NCBI GenBank assembly: GCA_942486035.1
Contig: CALNXK010000350.1
Coordinates: 1-64,000, forward strand
From: Porites lobata
Taxonomy: Eukaryota > Cnidaria > Anthozoa > Scleractinia > Poritidae
Direction of reading: 5' to 3'
Length of the DNA stretch: 64,000 nt
A model generated the notes under the pieces. It saw only the letters and a list, made by a program, of their open reading frames with translations. It did no database searches and had not been told where the DNA came from. The translations under genes and the position numbers were made by a program. The number at the start of each line of letters is the position of its first letter. Positions within the stretch are counted from its first letter, which is position 1. Positions 9,349 to 17,235 of the stretch are shown here, piece after piece.

Positions 9349-10482
9349 ATGGCAGTAAGGACCAAGTATCTACCAGCGAACGTTGGCGTGTTTGCAGAAT
9401 GTCGCCTATCAGACAATCGACGGGCAAGTGTGTTTCTCGACCTGGTCAATACTGTGTGCACCACTTCATGGCCAATGGGTAGCGAGGAAACTTGTCTTGA
9501 ACGCGGGAACTCTGTACACACTGAATCGCAAGGAAGTTTCATCAAGCTTATGTTTGTCTGTTTTGATGGTCGCGACAAATGTTCGTTGTTGCCGTTCGAC
9601 GTATCGTCGTCCGTCAACATCACTACAGTGACCAACGAAAACACGCGAGAGTTGCTTGCTTCGGGGTACGACGTGCTCCAACATATCGGCTTCGGTAAGA
9701 AGGGTGGACGATGTAACGGATTTGTCAATAAAAACTGCAACTTTTCTGCTGTCTTGCACGGCGTGTTAAATCGCGAGGAATACATTGAGCGACTGTTGAC
9801 CATTCGAGGACTGAGATTCTCTCGAAATGCCTACTTTCCTCCCGTCAAGTATTCGTTTACCACGGAGACGGGACAGGTCGTACAGGTGCAGATCTACCCG
9901 ACTTCCCTTGCTGTCAACTTGCAAAATCTCACCAAGGAAACGGTCACCCGGTACGGCTCGTTCATCCTGCAACAGATCGCATGTGAGGCCGACATCGACA
10001 CCAGTCTCATGCGATTTTGCGTCGACGCCGAGTGGCGATTGGACCGCACTCTCTCACCTTACGAAAAGCTTCAACTGGTCATTGGCTACTACTCGTTCCG
10101 GTGGCTAGAGGCCACGGTTGACACGTATGACATCGTCGCGGAAATGCATGATTTTCTACTGAAGGGACTGTCGCTGTTCACTCTGGATCACGGCCGTTAC
10201 TGGTATTCATTCGAAAGGAAGAAACGCAAAAATATGGAAATATACGATCTCTTTATCGAGGACACCCCCTTGCGTCACTGTCCCCACGCGGGTGGTTTCA
10301 GAGCTTTCGTGTTAACGTTTCTTTCTTCTAGGGGACACGCGTTTGCGGCGCAAAAAATTAGCGAGGCGTTTCCGGTCGACATGGACTCGGCGACTGAGAC
10401 AGACCCAAATGATCCTTGTTCTGCGCGACTCTGGTACGAGACGCACGTGGTCGATCGTCACTGTCTGTTCTCTAGACAATAA
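9349..10482 (+). CDS. Probable TATA-binding-protein-fold protein (377 aa)
   Basis: I chose the ATG at 9349, 40 bases after the previous stop; the frame is open further upstream but has no earlier ATG. Residues about 25-125 and 126-212 look like the two lobes of a TBP saddle. The first has a hydrophobic strand pattern (SFIKLMFVCFD), a VNITTVTNENT segment and a long helix ending ASGYDVLQHIGF. The second has NCNFSAVLHGVL, YFPPVKYSF, a VVQVQIYPTSLAVNLQNLT segment and a closing helix. Spacing follows the TBP repeat: FP-x-x-x-Y, strands, a turn, then a helix. The C-terminal 165 residues are unrecognised. Beta- and gammaherpesviruses use a TBP-like protein to start late transcription, so a promoter-recognition role is plausible. 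The evidence is pattern similarity by eye, not an alignment score. Confidence 0.55.
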   Translation: MAVRTKYLPANVGVFAECRLSDNRRASVFLDLVNTVCTTSWPMGSEETCLERGNSVHTESQGSFIKLMFVCFDGRDKCSLLPFDVSSSVNITTVTNENTRELLASGYDVLQHIGFGKKGGRCNGFVNKNCNFSAVLHGVLNREEYIERLLTIRGLRFSRNAYFPPVKYSFTTETGQVVQVQIYPTSLAVNLQNLTKETVTRYGSFILQQIACEADIDTSLMRFCVDAEWRLDRTLSPYEKLQLVIGYYSFRWLEATVDTYDIVAEMHDFLLKGLSLFTLDHGRYWYSFERKKRKNMEIYDLFIEDTPLRHCPHAGGFRAFVLTFLSSRGHAFAAQKISEAFPVDMDSATETDPNDPCSARLWYETHVVDRHCLFSRQ

Positions 10483-10483
10483 A
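10478..10483 (+). terminator. Polyadenylation signal overlapping stop codon (+)
   Basis: CAATAAAG contains the TAA stop of the TBP-like gene inside AATAAA. The same arrangement ends the gene at 12096. It shows strong compaction of the viral part. Confidence 0.65.
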
Positions 10484-10496
10484 GTGGTATCTAGTT

Positions 10497-11090
10497 TTAC
10501 TTTTTATTTGTTCTCGGAAAAAGTGCGTCGTAAGCCTTGGCCGTTTCTATGTAGGAATGGACACGGCTCGGATGAGGAACTCTCATGCCCTTATTGCGCC
10601 CCCTTTTTAACTCCACGCACAAGGTCAAGGGAGCTTGGCGCATGACGCCCTGAAGGGTTCGTTCGACGTCCTTCATTGGGTCGCGAAACTGGTGAGCGCA
10701 TTCATCGTGGTCTTCCTCGTAATGACGCCGCACCTCGTCGTCTGTCACGTCTGTCAAAAAGGCCAAATTGGGGTGGTCCCTACCCGCGGCGCGAAACTTT
10801 TTACCGTACGCGCTAACGAGTGACGAGCGGGACATTAGCTTGACCTGGTGAAATTTGCGAGTCAGTTCATTTAACAGCGTTGCATCCAGCACGGTTGCGT
10901 CCCGGTTCCCATCTGGACTCCATCTCGCAGCGCCGGTATCTCTCGTGTACAGTCTACACAGGCTGCATTTGACGTTCGGATCGAATCCGGGTAAAGGGCA
11001 ACCAGATTGCTCGGCGTCGACATCGTCGTCGTGATCTCCAGTGAGGTCGATGGCGTCAGACACTAATTCACGCACGCTGTGCTCTGTCAT
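10497..11090 (-). CDS. Small acidic protein with SUMO-interaction-like motif (197 aa)
   Basis: An intact ORF from the ATG at 11090 to 10497. Residues 13-18 read AIDLTG followed by an acidic run (DHDDDVDAE), which is the usual form of a SUMO-interacting motif (hydrophobic-Asp-Leu-Thr with acidic flank). Next comes CSLC, then later EVRRHYEEDHDECAHQF, which could complete a zinc site with CxxC and His/Cys ligands. The C-terminus is basic. Such a protein could act in the nucleus on SUMO-modified host factors or in transcription, as several herpesvirus regulators do, but I do not recognise the family. It is divergent from the 11137 gene (46-base spacer) and converges on the TBP-like gene. AATAAA (TTTATT at 10503-10508) lies within its last codons. 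Confidence 0.65.
   Translation of the reverse strand: MTEHSVRELVSDAIDLTGDHDDDVDAEQSGCPLPGFDPNVKCSLCRLYTRDTGAARWSPDGNRDATVLDATLLNELTRKFHQVKLMSRSSLVSAYGKKFRAAGRDHPNLAFLTDVTDDEVRRHYEEDHDECAHQFRDPMKDVERTLQGVMRQAPLTLCVELKRGRNKGMRVPHPSRVHSYIETAKAYDALFPRTNKK
10503..10508 (-). terminator. Polyadenylation signal inside 3' end of gene (-)
   Basis: AATAAA on the minus strand lies within the last codons of the gene ending at 10497 and only 20 bases from the converging + strand signal at 10478-10483. Confidence 0.5.
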
Positions 11091-11136
11091 AACTCTAAGA
11101 CAAACAGTGCGATCTAAGTGTGGTTAATCGGAAGTC

Positions 11137-12096
11137 ATGGATACCGCAGTCTGGGTTTTCGACATCGGGCGATTGGTGCTCATCTTTGCCATCATTACAC
11201 AGGGCATCATTTTTTCAGCTCACGTTGCCAATGAACACAGGGATCCCCATTATTACGCCAGTGCACTCATCACTCTGCCATCTTTGATTATGAGTTGGTG
11301 GTACTTCGCCAGACCACCATCGCAACGCGTCGATCGACCCACTTTGGTCTGGTTAGTCTACTCCTTGACGGTGGTGGCATTTCAAGGCCTATCATTCGGA
11401 GCAACGGATATCTCGACTCATGACTCTACGTTGTTGTACGTAGCCAACGGCGTTACGCCACTTCTATTCTTGCTTTGCATTGTCACTGGTTGCGAACGAT
11501 GCATTCAAGATGCAGCGTTTGTAATGGCATCCGGGATGGCAATTTTCAACGCTTTTGATACAACTGATGCCATTTTTTCCGTATCACGGAATGAACGGAA
11601 TATCCCGGGGAGCTTTCGCGGCGGTTTCGTTGCCATGGCTTGTGTATTACTGGTGTGGTCGGCATTCGAGTTCACCGTTCGGACGCAGTTGGCCGACAAC
11701 GGCTTCGTGCCAAAGATTATCGTCTGTGGTCTGCACGTCATCCATATGACACTCAATGCCATCTTGATGGGAATGCGCATCTTTTTGTATACCAATGGAA
11801 TGGTTGAGTTCTCAACAATGATCGCCAAGAACGCCATGGTCTTTATCGTGCGATTGGTGTACATGCTTTCGGTCATCGGATGCCGATCGCAACCGTTGCA
11901 GCAACCCAGTCATCCCGCCGAACCGTCGGCGCCGCCAATCTCGAACAACGATATAGATCCTTTTGTGAGACCGCCAACGCCGCTTCCCACGCGGTCTATA
12001 TTACGCGATGAGAGAAAAACCAATCTCGGTCCAGATGGCGCCCGCCTTTATCCCTCTTTTCCTAGGCAGGTGCACTTTAAAGGTGAAGGTCAATAA
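11137..12096 (+). CDS. 8-helix membrane protein, possibly heliorhodopsin-like (319 aa)
   Basis: An intact ORF. Hydrophobic segments lie near residues 9-29, 41-57, 69-90, 98-118, 125-147, 161-181, 190-217 and 224-248. A Pro-rich cytosolic tail follows (residues 252-319, with PPTPLPTRS). The last helix reads STMIAKNAMVF, with a Lys (K231) buried in a small/hydrophobic helix, as in the retinal-binding helix of heliorhodopsins. Helix 3 (LVWLVYSLT) and the GATDI turn before helix 4 also resemble that family, though the usual counterion Glu of helix 3 appears to be Val. Heliorhodopsins have seven helices, so one extra is unexplained. Heliorhodopsins occur in some algal giant viruses and mirusviruses. 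The alternative is an unrelated envelope protein; an eight-helix glycoprotein M-like role lacks the expected Cys in the first loop. Confidence 0.6.
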   Translation: MDTAVWVFDIGRLVLIFAIITQGIIFSAHVANEHRDPHYYASALITLPSLIMSWWYFARPPSQRVDRPTLVWLVYSLTVVAFQGLSFGATDISTHDSTLLYVANGVTPLLFLLCIVTGCERCIQDAAFVMASGMAIFNAFDTTDAIFSVSRNERNIPGSFRGGFVAMACVLLVWSAFEFTVRTQLADNGFVPKIIVCGLHVIHMTLNAILMGMRIFLYTNGMVEFSTMIAKNAMVFIVRLVYMLSVIGCRSQPLQQPSHPAEPSAPPISNNDIDPFVRPPTPLPTRSILRDERKTNLGPDGARLYPSFPRQVHFKGEGQ

Positions 12097-12097
12097 A
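12092..12097 (+). terminator. Polyadenylation signal overlapping stop codon (+)
   Basis: CAATAAAG with the TAA stop inside AATAAA, the same arrangement as at 10478-10483. Confidence 0.65.
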
Positions 12098-12128
12098 GCG
12101 ACACGATCTAAGACACCACTTGGGTTTT

Positions 12129-12134
12129 TTTATT
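12129..12134 (-). terminator. Polyadenylation signal AATAAA (-)
   Basis: TTTATT on the + strand, about 150 bases beyond the stop of the minus-strand gene ending at 12281 and past the AT tract. It is the nearest signal in that orientation. Confidence 0.35.
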
Positions 12135-12140
12135 CTCTTC

Positions 12141-12215
12141 ATAATATATATACGTATAATTAAATATTATATATATATTATATATATATATATATATTAT
12201 ATATATATATATATA
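12141..12215. repeat. AT dinucleotide tract between converging genes
   Basis: About 75 bases of almost pure A and T, mostly alternating TA, between the 3' ends of two converging genes. It forms near-perfect self-complementary stretches. It could be a simple microsatellite or a DNA-unwinding element such as a replication origin. No flanking origin-binding repeats are visible. The remaining bases of the 12097-12280 spacer hold only the poly(A) signals. Confidence 0.6.
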
Positions 12216-12280
12216 GAATGTTAATTGAGATAAAGGTGTGATATATTCGAATACATGAGTAAAGAGTTGACGTCTGTCCT

Positions 12281-13450
12281 TCAAAACCAAGGTTTAAGGA
12301 GCGAGATGTAAGCGTGGTCTCTTAAGCGTGGCTTCGTTCTATAACAAATTGTCAAAGGCTTGGCAAATGTGTATGCCCACCTCATTCTCCAGCTGAAGTT
12401 ACTGGTAATGACCTTCTCGGTAAGGTTTCTAGGAGAATGCGGAAATATATTTTCCTGTATGTAGTTGGAACAATGGAAGCGATCCATATGACTCAAGGTT
12501 GCTAGATTCAGTGCAAAGTTGTCTATTGTACCTACTATTGGAAAGGCAACGCACCAGTTCGGTCCATCGATATCTGGTTTCAGCGAAAGGATGTTTGCTC
12601 CAACAGCGATATCGCTCTGCGACACGTTGATGAAAATCGTGCCTGCTGGTCTAGCAGGGAGGTGCGGAAACGCCAAAAGTTTTCCGTCTTCGGAAACCAT
12701 CATCCGGACGCGAAATGTAACCATTGCATAAAAGACATCGTCCGGACTGTAGGCCTGAGAATGAGCCAATAATGGCTCCAAGGCTTTTGGATCGGCATCG
12801 CGAAAATCCACGGTCTGTGTTATTCTTTTGTCTGATGCGATGGGCAGGTGTAGCAATGCTCTGACGTAATCGCGATAGATGGATGGAAAAAAACGTTCAA
12901 ACATGTATTTTTCATCCACCTTTTCCAGCTGTAGCTTGGCAGCTTCGATCACGGTCCTCTTCCAACCCACAAAAGATGCATTCTTCGGCAGATCCGGAAA
13001 AAGGGCATGTAAAGGCACCCAGGTATAGCTCGTGGAATCTTTGGTTATGTCGAATCGACGGCGAGGCGCAGTTCGAGAAGCAACGACGACGAATGCAAAA
13101 ATCGATAGGGCCTTTCTTCCGTCATAAGTGTCAAGTCGCCAGGACACCTGACTGTCGTCCCATTCGCTCGAAGAGATCCATCCAAGGTCGAAAGCGATTC
13201 TCTCTATATCGTTTTCCTTAACCAGGCTGTCGACCCCACACGGTATCTCTTGACGTTTTCCACCCTTACCATGTCGAATTTCAAACCAGTAACGCTTGTT
13301 TTTGCATGCCTCCAACTTTAACGTTTCGAGCGCGGTCAAACCCCTTACATTCCGACTGAGGTAGTCGTAGAGGGTCTCGAGTCCACCGCCGCCCGTAAGC
13401 TTACACCAAAACTGGGATAAGGGAATCCGAGACTCGTACGTTATAGACAT
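12281..13450 (-). CDS. Unknown protein (389 aa)
   Basis: An intact ORF from the ATG at 13450. There is no signal peptide or membrane helix. It looks like a soluble protein with mixed alpha/beta composition. The middle has a stretch of hydrophobic strands (for example KALSIFAFVVVAS), and the C-terminal third (AVGANILSLKPDIDG onward) has several Cys, Asn and aromatic residues, ending in a basic/aromatic tail. No catalytic motif is recognised. It is divergent from the membrane-protein gene at 13538, with 87 bases between the two starts that must hold both promoters. A capsid (for example triplex) role would fit the gene content of this virus type but is not shown. Confidence 0.65.
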   Translation of the reverse strand: MSITYESRIPLSQFWCKLTGGGGLETLYDYLSRNVRGLTALETLKLEACKNKRYWFEIRHGKGGKRQEIPCGVDSLVKENDIERIAFDLGWISSSEWDDSQVSWRLDTYDGRKALSIFAFVVVASRTAPRRRFDITKDSTSYTWVPLHALFPDLPKNASFVGWKRTVIEAAKLQLEKVDEKYMFERFFPSIYRDYVRALLHLPIASDKRITQTVDFRDADPKALEPLLAHSQAYSPDDVFYAMVTFRVRMMVSEDGKLLAFPHLPARPAGTIFINVSQSDIAVGANILSLKPDIDGPNWCVAFPIVGTIDNFALNLATLSHMDRFHCSNYIQENIFPHSPRNLTEKVITSNFSWRMRWAYTFAKPLTICYRTKPRLRDHAYISLLKPWF

Positions 13451-13537
13451 TTTACGAAATAATGAAGAGACGAATCGATAACAAGAAGAAACCAGAAAAC
13501 GTTAATGTCCTTTTTTACCCGACACTGTTAAATAACG

Positions 13538-14503
13538 ATGAACGCCTTTCCAGTCTACCCGGACGATCGTCTTGTCCGCTTGCGCCTGCTTCAGCGGTAC
13601 ATGTCGGCGGGAATCATGTCTCTCGTGATTTCTAGAGGGGGATTTATAGTATCCCTCTTGCTACTGGCAACGGGTGGTGCCTTCATCGTGGTCGGACGCT
13701 TCTTTTTTTGGGAGCGCCATCAGTTATACGGCTGTCGAGTCGATTATGCAACGTCCATCACGTCTCGTATCTGCTCTACCGATTGGCAGCGGCACGCTCG
13801 TGGTTCCCTCGATTCATCCACCATGACCTGTCTGGTCAGCGGAACAATTGCGTTGTTCGTGGCTGTGGCGTATCCTTACGCTCTACTCGCGATCAAGGGC
13901 AACCGCGAAGAAACCGAAGAAATACGTTCCATTGTTCATCTGCTGCATCACTCGATGGACAACGCCAGGGATCACTCTCGCGGTGTTTGGGAGCGTGACG
14001 TCCTGCGCTTAACCGGGTTGGATAGTCCTCGTAGACCGTGGATCTACTTTCATCACCCGACTCTCCACCAACGTCTCGATCGGAGGCGGCACTTTCGACG
14101 GTTTGCGGCCTGCCTCTGGACGGAAGTCTTTGCTCGGGTCACTCTTCGAGAATATCCTTTCCCCGTCATCGTTGCCTTCTTGGTCTTGGCCAGTACAGCG
14201 CTCACCCCTTCGCTGATGATGCAGGCATCGCCCCTCGTTCGCATCTGTAGCGTCTTTGTATCTCTCCTTGCTTACGTAGCAATCCTCGTCGTATCCCTCG
14301 CAGCTTTTGCCGTCATCCTAATCATAGAGCCAACCGCTTGGACGGGTTGTCTCTTCTTCTGGGTTGCATATATTCTCGTCCATCTCATCTGTTATGCCGT
14401 GCACAGATGCGCGTCTCGTGTCCCCATGATACTGAACGAACGAAGATTTCATGGTGACGTTCCATTCTCAGTAGTTCAACAAGTATTTGATCGAGTATTT
14501 TAA
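13538..14503 (+). CDS. Multi-pass membrane protein (321 aa)
   Basis: An intact ORF from the ATG at 13538. Hydrophobic segments lie near residues 35-52, 98-120, 206-226, 234-263 (probably two helices) and 268-290. A loop with Cys residues lies between the first two helices. A long basic, His/Arg-rich cytosolic-type segment (about 120-200) separates helices 2 and 3. No family is recognised. It is one of three multi-pass proteins in the viral part. The start of the next gene lies 65 bases downstream, with a TATA box in between. Confidence 0.65.
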   Translation: MNAFPVYPDDRLVRLRLLQRYMSAGIMSLVISRGGFIVSLLLLATGGAFIVVGRFFFWERHQLYGCRVDYATSITSRICSTDWQRHARGSLDSSTMTCLVSGTIALFVAVAYPYALLAIKGNREETEEIRSIVHLLHHSMDNARDHSRGVWERDVLRLTGLDSPRRPWIYFHHPTLHQRLDRRRHFRRFAACLWTEVFARVTLREYPFPVIVAFLVLASTALTPSLMMQASPLVRICSVFVSLLAYVAILVVSLAAFAVILIIEPTAWTGCLFFWVAYILVHLICYAVHRCASRVPMILNERRFHGDVPFSVVQQVFDRVF

Positions 14504-14510
14504 AGCGTGT

Positions 14511-14516
14511 ATAAAG
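14511..14516 (+). promoter_or_regulatory. TATA box for the gene at 14569
   Basis: GTGTATAAAGC lies 7 bases after the stop of the previous gene and 53 bases before the ATG at 14569, a normal distance for a short 5' leader. Confidence 0.5.
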
Positions 14517-14568
14517 CAACGCAAATTATTTAGTTGCATAGGATCTTGTCTGTTGACTTCTAAAAAAA

Positions 14569-14880
14569 ATGGCAGAGGCCCAAGCTTGTCAGAGCAATGG
14601 CGGTGGTGGAGGTGATACGGAACAACGCAATGCAAGCGAAGAAAATACATCCCTTTTTCACTTGCTGGTAGACATAGTGACGCTACGCCACGAGATGGAG
14701 CAAAAGCTCATGCGGATGTACCAGAATGAATGTGAAAGACGATCACAAAGAAGACAATGCGAGAAGAGAGGAAAGCATCACTATCTTGAGGTTGCAGCCG
14801 CAATAGCTCCAGAACTCGCAGCCATCAACGAAACGATAAAGAGGACTGGTGCGGGGAGTAATCAAGTCGAACATCAATAA
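14569..14880 (+). CDS. Small hydrophilic protein (103 aa)
   Basis: A short ORF with good signals around it: a TATA box 53 bases upstream, an A-rich leader ending AAAAAAATGG, and AATAAA at 14939-14944 downstream. The protein has a Gly-rich N-terminus, then an amphipathic helical middle (LLVDIVTLRHEMEQKLMRMY), then a basic, Cys-containing segment and an Ala-rich helix. The family is unknown. Its size and helical character would suit a small capsid or adaptor protein, which is a guess. Confidence 0.5.
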   Translation: MAEAQACQSNGGGGGDTEQRNASEENTSLFHLLVDIVTLRHEMEQKLMRMYQNECERRSQRRQCEKRGKHHYLEVAAAIAPELAAINETIKRTGAGSNQVEHQ

Positions 14881-14938
14881 GACTCTGTTTGCCTTAGATA
14901 AAGGTTCACTAACGTCGTGTGTCGAAACTAGACCAACA

Positions 14939-14944
14939 AATAAA
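14939..14944 (+). terminator. Polyadenylation signal AATAAA (+)
   Basis: AATAAA 58 bases after the stop of the small gene at 14569-14880. The 14945-15100 spacer holds nothing else that I see. Confidence 0.5.
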
Positions 14945-15106
14945 ACCAACCTTAATCAGGTGAGATTTGCAAACAAGCTTTTTTGCACATGTCTGGTTGT
15001 CAAGACAGTCCGTGCGCGTGGCGCAGAGCGAACGGTACCCTTTGAGATATACTCAACCGACCTCATAACTAAAAGAACAACAAACAAACAGTTTCTGTTT
15101 GACTCT

Positions 15107-15112
15107 TTTATT
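15107..15112 (-). terminator. Polyadenylation signal overlapping stop codon (-)
   Basis: TTTATT on the + strand. On the minus strand the TAA stop of the Cys-rich glycoprotein is part of AATAAA. Confidence 0.6.
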
Positions 15113-16763
15113 TCGCATTACAACCGATATCGTTACAGCTGATCTCGTTGCAACGAGTTACAGTAACTTCGCCCTGGCAGCTTAATTTAGGCACATCCTT
15201 TGCTAGCACTATTCCCTCACCGATTCCTCGAGGAAACTCTACGGGCGTCTTACATTCCGAGAAGGTCTCGTTTGCCAGACGACACTGAAGAAAGGGCGCT
15301 CCTTCGGTACAACGATCGGTACACAGGCATTCTCCGTGCTTCAGTGGTCGTTGGACGGGCAGGGCTCGTAACCACTTGTCAGCGAGGAAATAACGATAGC
15401 CAAGGGCAAACAGAGACTGTTCCGGGGTTTCCAGGGTCTTGATCTGCTCACCGGCAGCACACGGTGTAGATCCTTTCTTGCAAACGGTGGCCTTCCATGC
15501 ACTGCCAGAAACGCTTCCGGAGAGGGTACAGAGACCATGTCGCATCATCGCTACGTCGAAGTGTTTAAAAACGCGAAAGCCGTGCGAGCCACAAGCGCAT
15601 TGCGACGGGGTGCAAGGCCTCAGACAAACGCAAACTGGAGCCTCTGACAATGGACGAGGTGCCGCGATCTGGCAACTGTGTCCAGAGCTGTTCCAACAAG
15701 TCCAGTTCATGCCATTTACCGTGGCTATCGTGGAAGTCTTCCGATCTTCTTCCCCAACGAGGAGTATTTCTCCACGCAGATCCGCCGTTCTTTCCAAATA
15801 AGCAGAAGGGATGCATTGCACTAGCTTACGAGACCACTTGGGTAATAGACACAAGATCACAGGAAATTCGCTCAAACAATGACGTACACATACACAGCTG
15901 TTCAGTCGCAACGCCGACATTGCCAAGCCCGTGGGTTGGTAGAACATGTTGGAACTGGGACGCAGGAATCGATACCCCTGAGCCAACGCCAACGCTCCGT
16001 ACCCAGAGAACTTTTTCTGTTGCCAGTTCGAGGGACACTGAACCTCATTTCCGTCTTCTCTCATTTTGCAGGGCACAACTGGAAACAGTCCGGTAATCGG
16101 ATACGCGGCTCGCAAGTCGATGTTACCATTTTGCAGATCAATGGTTTTGGTCATCGCTCCTTGACGGGGGATACACGGGCAACTGGTCGCGTTGCAAGAC
16201 AGGGGCGACTGGCAGAAACAATTGCTCATCGTTTCAACGTCCATTTCTTCACGGTACGACTGGCAAGCTTCGTCCACTGCCGAATTGTTCGAAGGCGGTT
16301 CGGGCGGACAAGCACACGACAAGTTCCCATTCCTGTCCAAGATGCCATAATCTTGACCGCACTGGATGCGGCAAAGCTCAGAGCCCACACGCGCCATCGG
16401 GGCATAGTGGCCATCCTTGTCCAGCCCCACGGGTACGCACCAAGGCTTGTCTCCTTTGGACTTAAGGAATCGTCGAGTGCACCCACCTCCCAATAGCGAA
16501 CAGCCATGGTCCAACCACGTGTCCGATCCGTTGGCGGGTCCAGAGTCGTTAGAACATTGTCTTAGGTCCACGGCAGTATGATTCACGGGACAAAGCGTCT
16601 TGCCGCATTCGACGTACAAGATGAGACCCGAATGTCCGAGACAGCCGTAAGAATTCGTGCAAGAATCGCGGTAGTAAACGCCCAACCCGGCAGTCACCAC
16701 GGACAAAGCAAAAAGCATGAACATGACGGATTCAAGCAAATGTCGCAAGTTCACGAGATGCAA
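15108..16763 (-). CDS. Cys-rich envelope-type glycoprotein (551 aa)
   Basis: An intact ORF from the ATG at 16763. Residues 10-30 (LESVMFMLFALSVVTAGLGVY) form one hydrophobic segment, either a signal peptide or a type II anchor. No second helix is seen near the C-terminus, so the protein is secreted or anchored at its N-terminus. The ectodomain has very many Cys, often as CxC or CxxxC pairs (for example CVCVRHC, CVCLRPC, ECLCTDRC), which look like two or three repeated modules. Several Asn-X-Ser/Thr sites are present (NHT, NDS, NGS, NNS, NAT, NWT, NET). This is typical of a surface glycoprotein. I do not recognise it as a named herpesvirus glycoprotein and assign no role. Confidence 0.7.
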   Translation of the reverse strand: MHLVNLRHLLESVMFMLFALSVVTAGLGVYYRDSCTNSYGCLGHSGLILYVECGKTLCPVNHTAVDLRQCSNDSGPANGSDTWLDHGCSLLGGGCTRRFLKSKGDKPWCVPVGLDKDGHYAPMARVGSELCRIQCGQDYGILDRNGNLSCACPPEPPSNNSAVDEACQSYREEMDVETMSNCFCQSPLSCNATSCPCIPRQGAMTKTIDLQNGNIDLRAAYPITGLFPVVPCKMREDGNEVQCPSNWQQKKFSGYGALALAQGYRFLRPSSNMFYQPTGLAMSALRLNSCVCVRHCLSEFPVILCLLPKWSRKLVQCIPSAYLERTADLRGEILLVGEEDRKTSTIATVNGMNWTCWNSSGHSCQIAAPRPLSEAPVCVCLRPCTPSQCACGSHGFRVFKHFDVAMMRHGLCTLSGSVSGSAWKATVCKKGSTPCAAGEQIKTLETPEQSLFALGYRYFLADKWLRALPVQRPLKHGECLCTDRCTEGAPFLQCRLANETFSECKTPVEFPRGIGEGIVLAKDVPKLSCQGEVTVTRCNEISCNDIGCNAK

Positions 16764-16839
16764 CGTGAACGACGTCTTCTAGATCCAAGTCTTTTGGAAA
16801 AAAATCCTGATTTGATGTATTTGCGGATCTGCTCTATCT

Positions 16840-17204
16840 TCATGCTGTCGGTTTTGCCGCCCAACTCTCATCCATTCCCAACAAGGCCTTTGCCTCCGCC
16901 GAACGTTCGCTTGGAGACAGGTGTCTAAAACGATCGAAGAAGTGTTTGCGATGCAACGGATGCTCTTTGTTATTAAGGGGCAATAAGGGAACATTGAGAA
17001 GGTAAATGGCGTCTTCGGGTGCCAACTTGATATCGTGCGTTTTTGCAAATCTCGGATGGTTCTCAGTACGGCAAGTCGCCTATTCCGATTCTTGGTCTGT
17101 TGGTTGTTGGTAAGATAAGACGCTACGATATCGGTGTGCTCGCGCAACACGTGCAAAGCCTCCACGTGTGATTTCAGGCTCTTTCCAAAAGACATAGAGA
17201 ACAT
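16840..17204 (-). pseudogene. Small viral-type gene with one homopolymer frame break
   Basis: From the ATG at 17204 one frame codes for a basic, helical N-terminal part (about 54 residues). At a T5 run (17040-17044, + strand) coding sense moves to another frame, which ends at 16840. The C-terminal part is well composed (SPSERSAEAKALLGMDESW). The change equals one missing base. The whole product would be about 120 residues. It is divergent from the gene at 17236, with only 31 bases between starts. No family is recognised. Confidence 0.5.
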
Positions 17205-17235
17205 AGAGTGTTGACATGGAAAAATTACAGAGTTA

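Noticed and set aside
11137..12096. Glycoprotein M identity for the 8-helix protein
   Set aside because: The helix number fits, but the first extracellular loop has no Cys and no other conserved feature is seen.
12108..12290. Minus-strand 60-codon frame with Ile/Tyr repeats
   Set aside because: It is produced by the AT dinucleotide tract.
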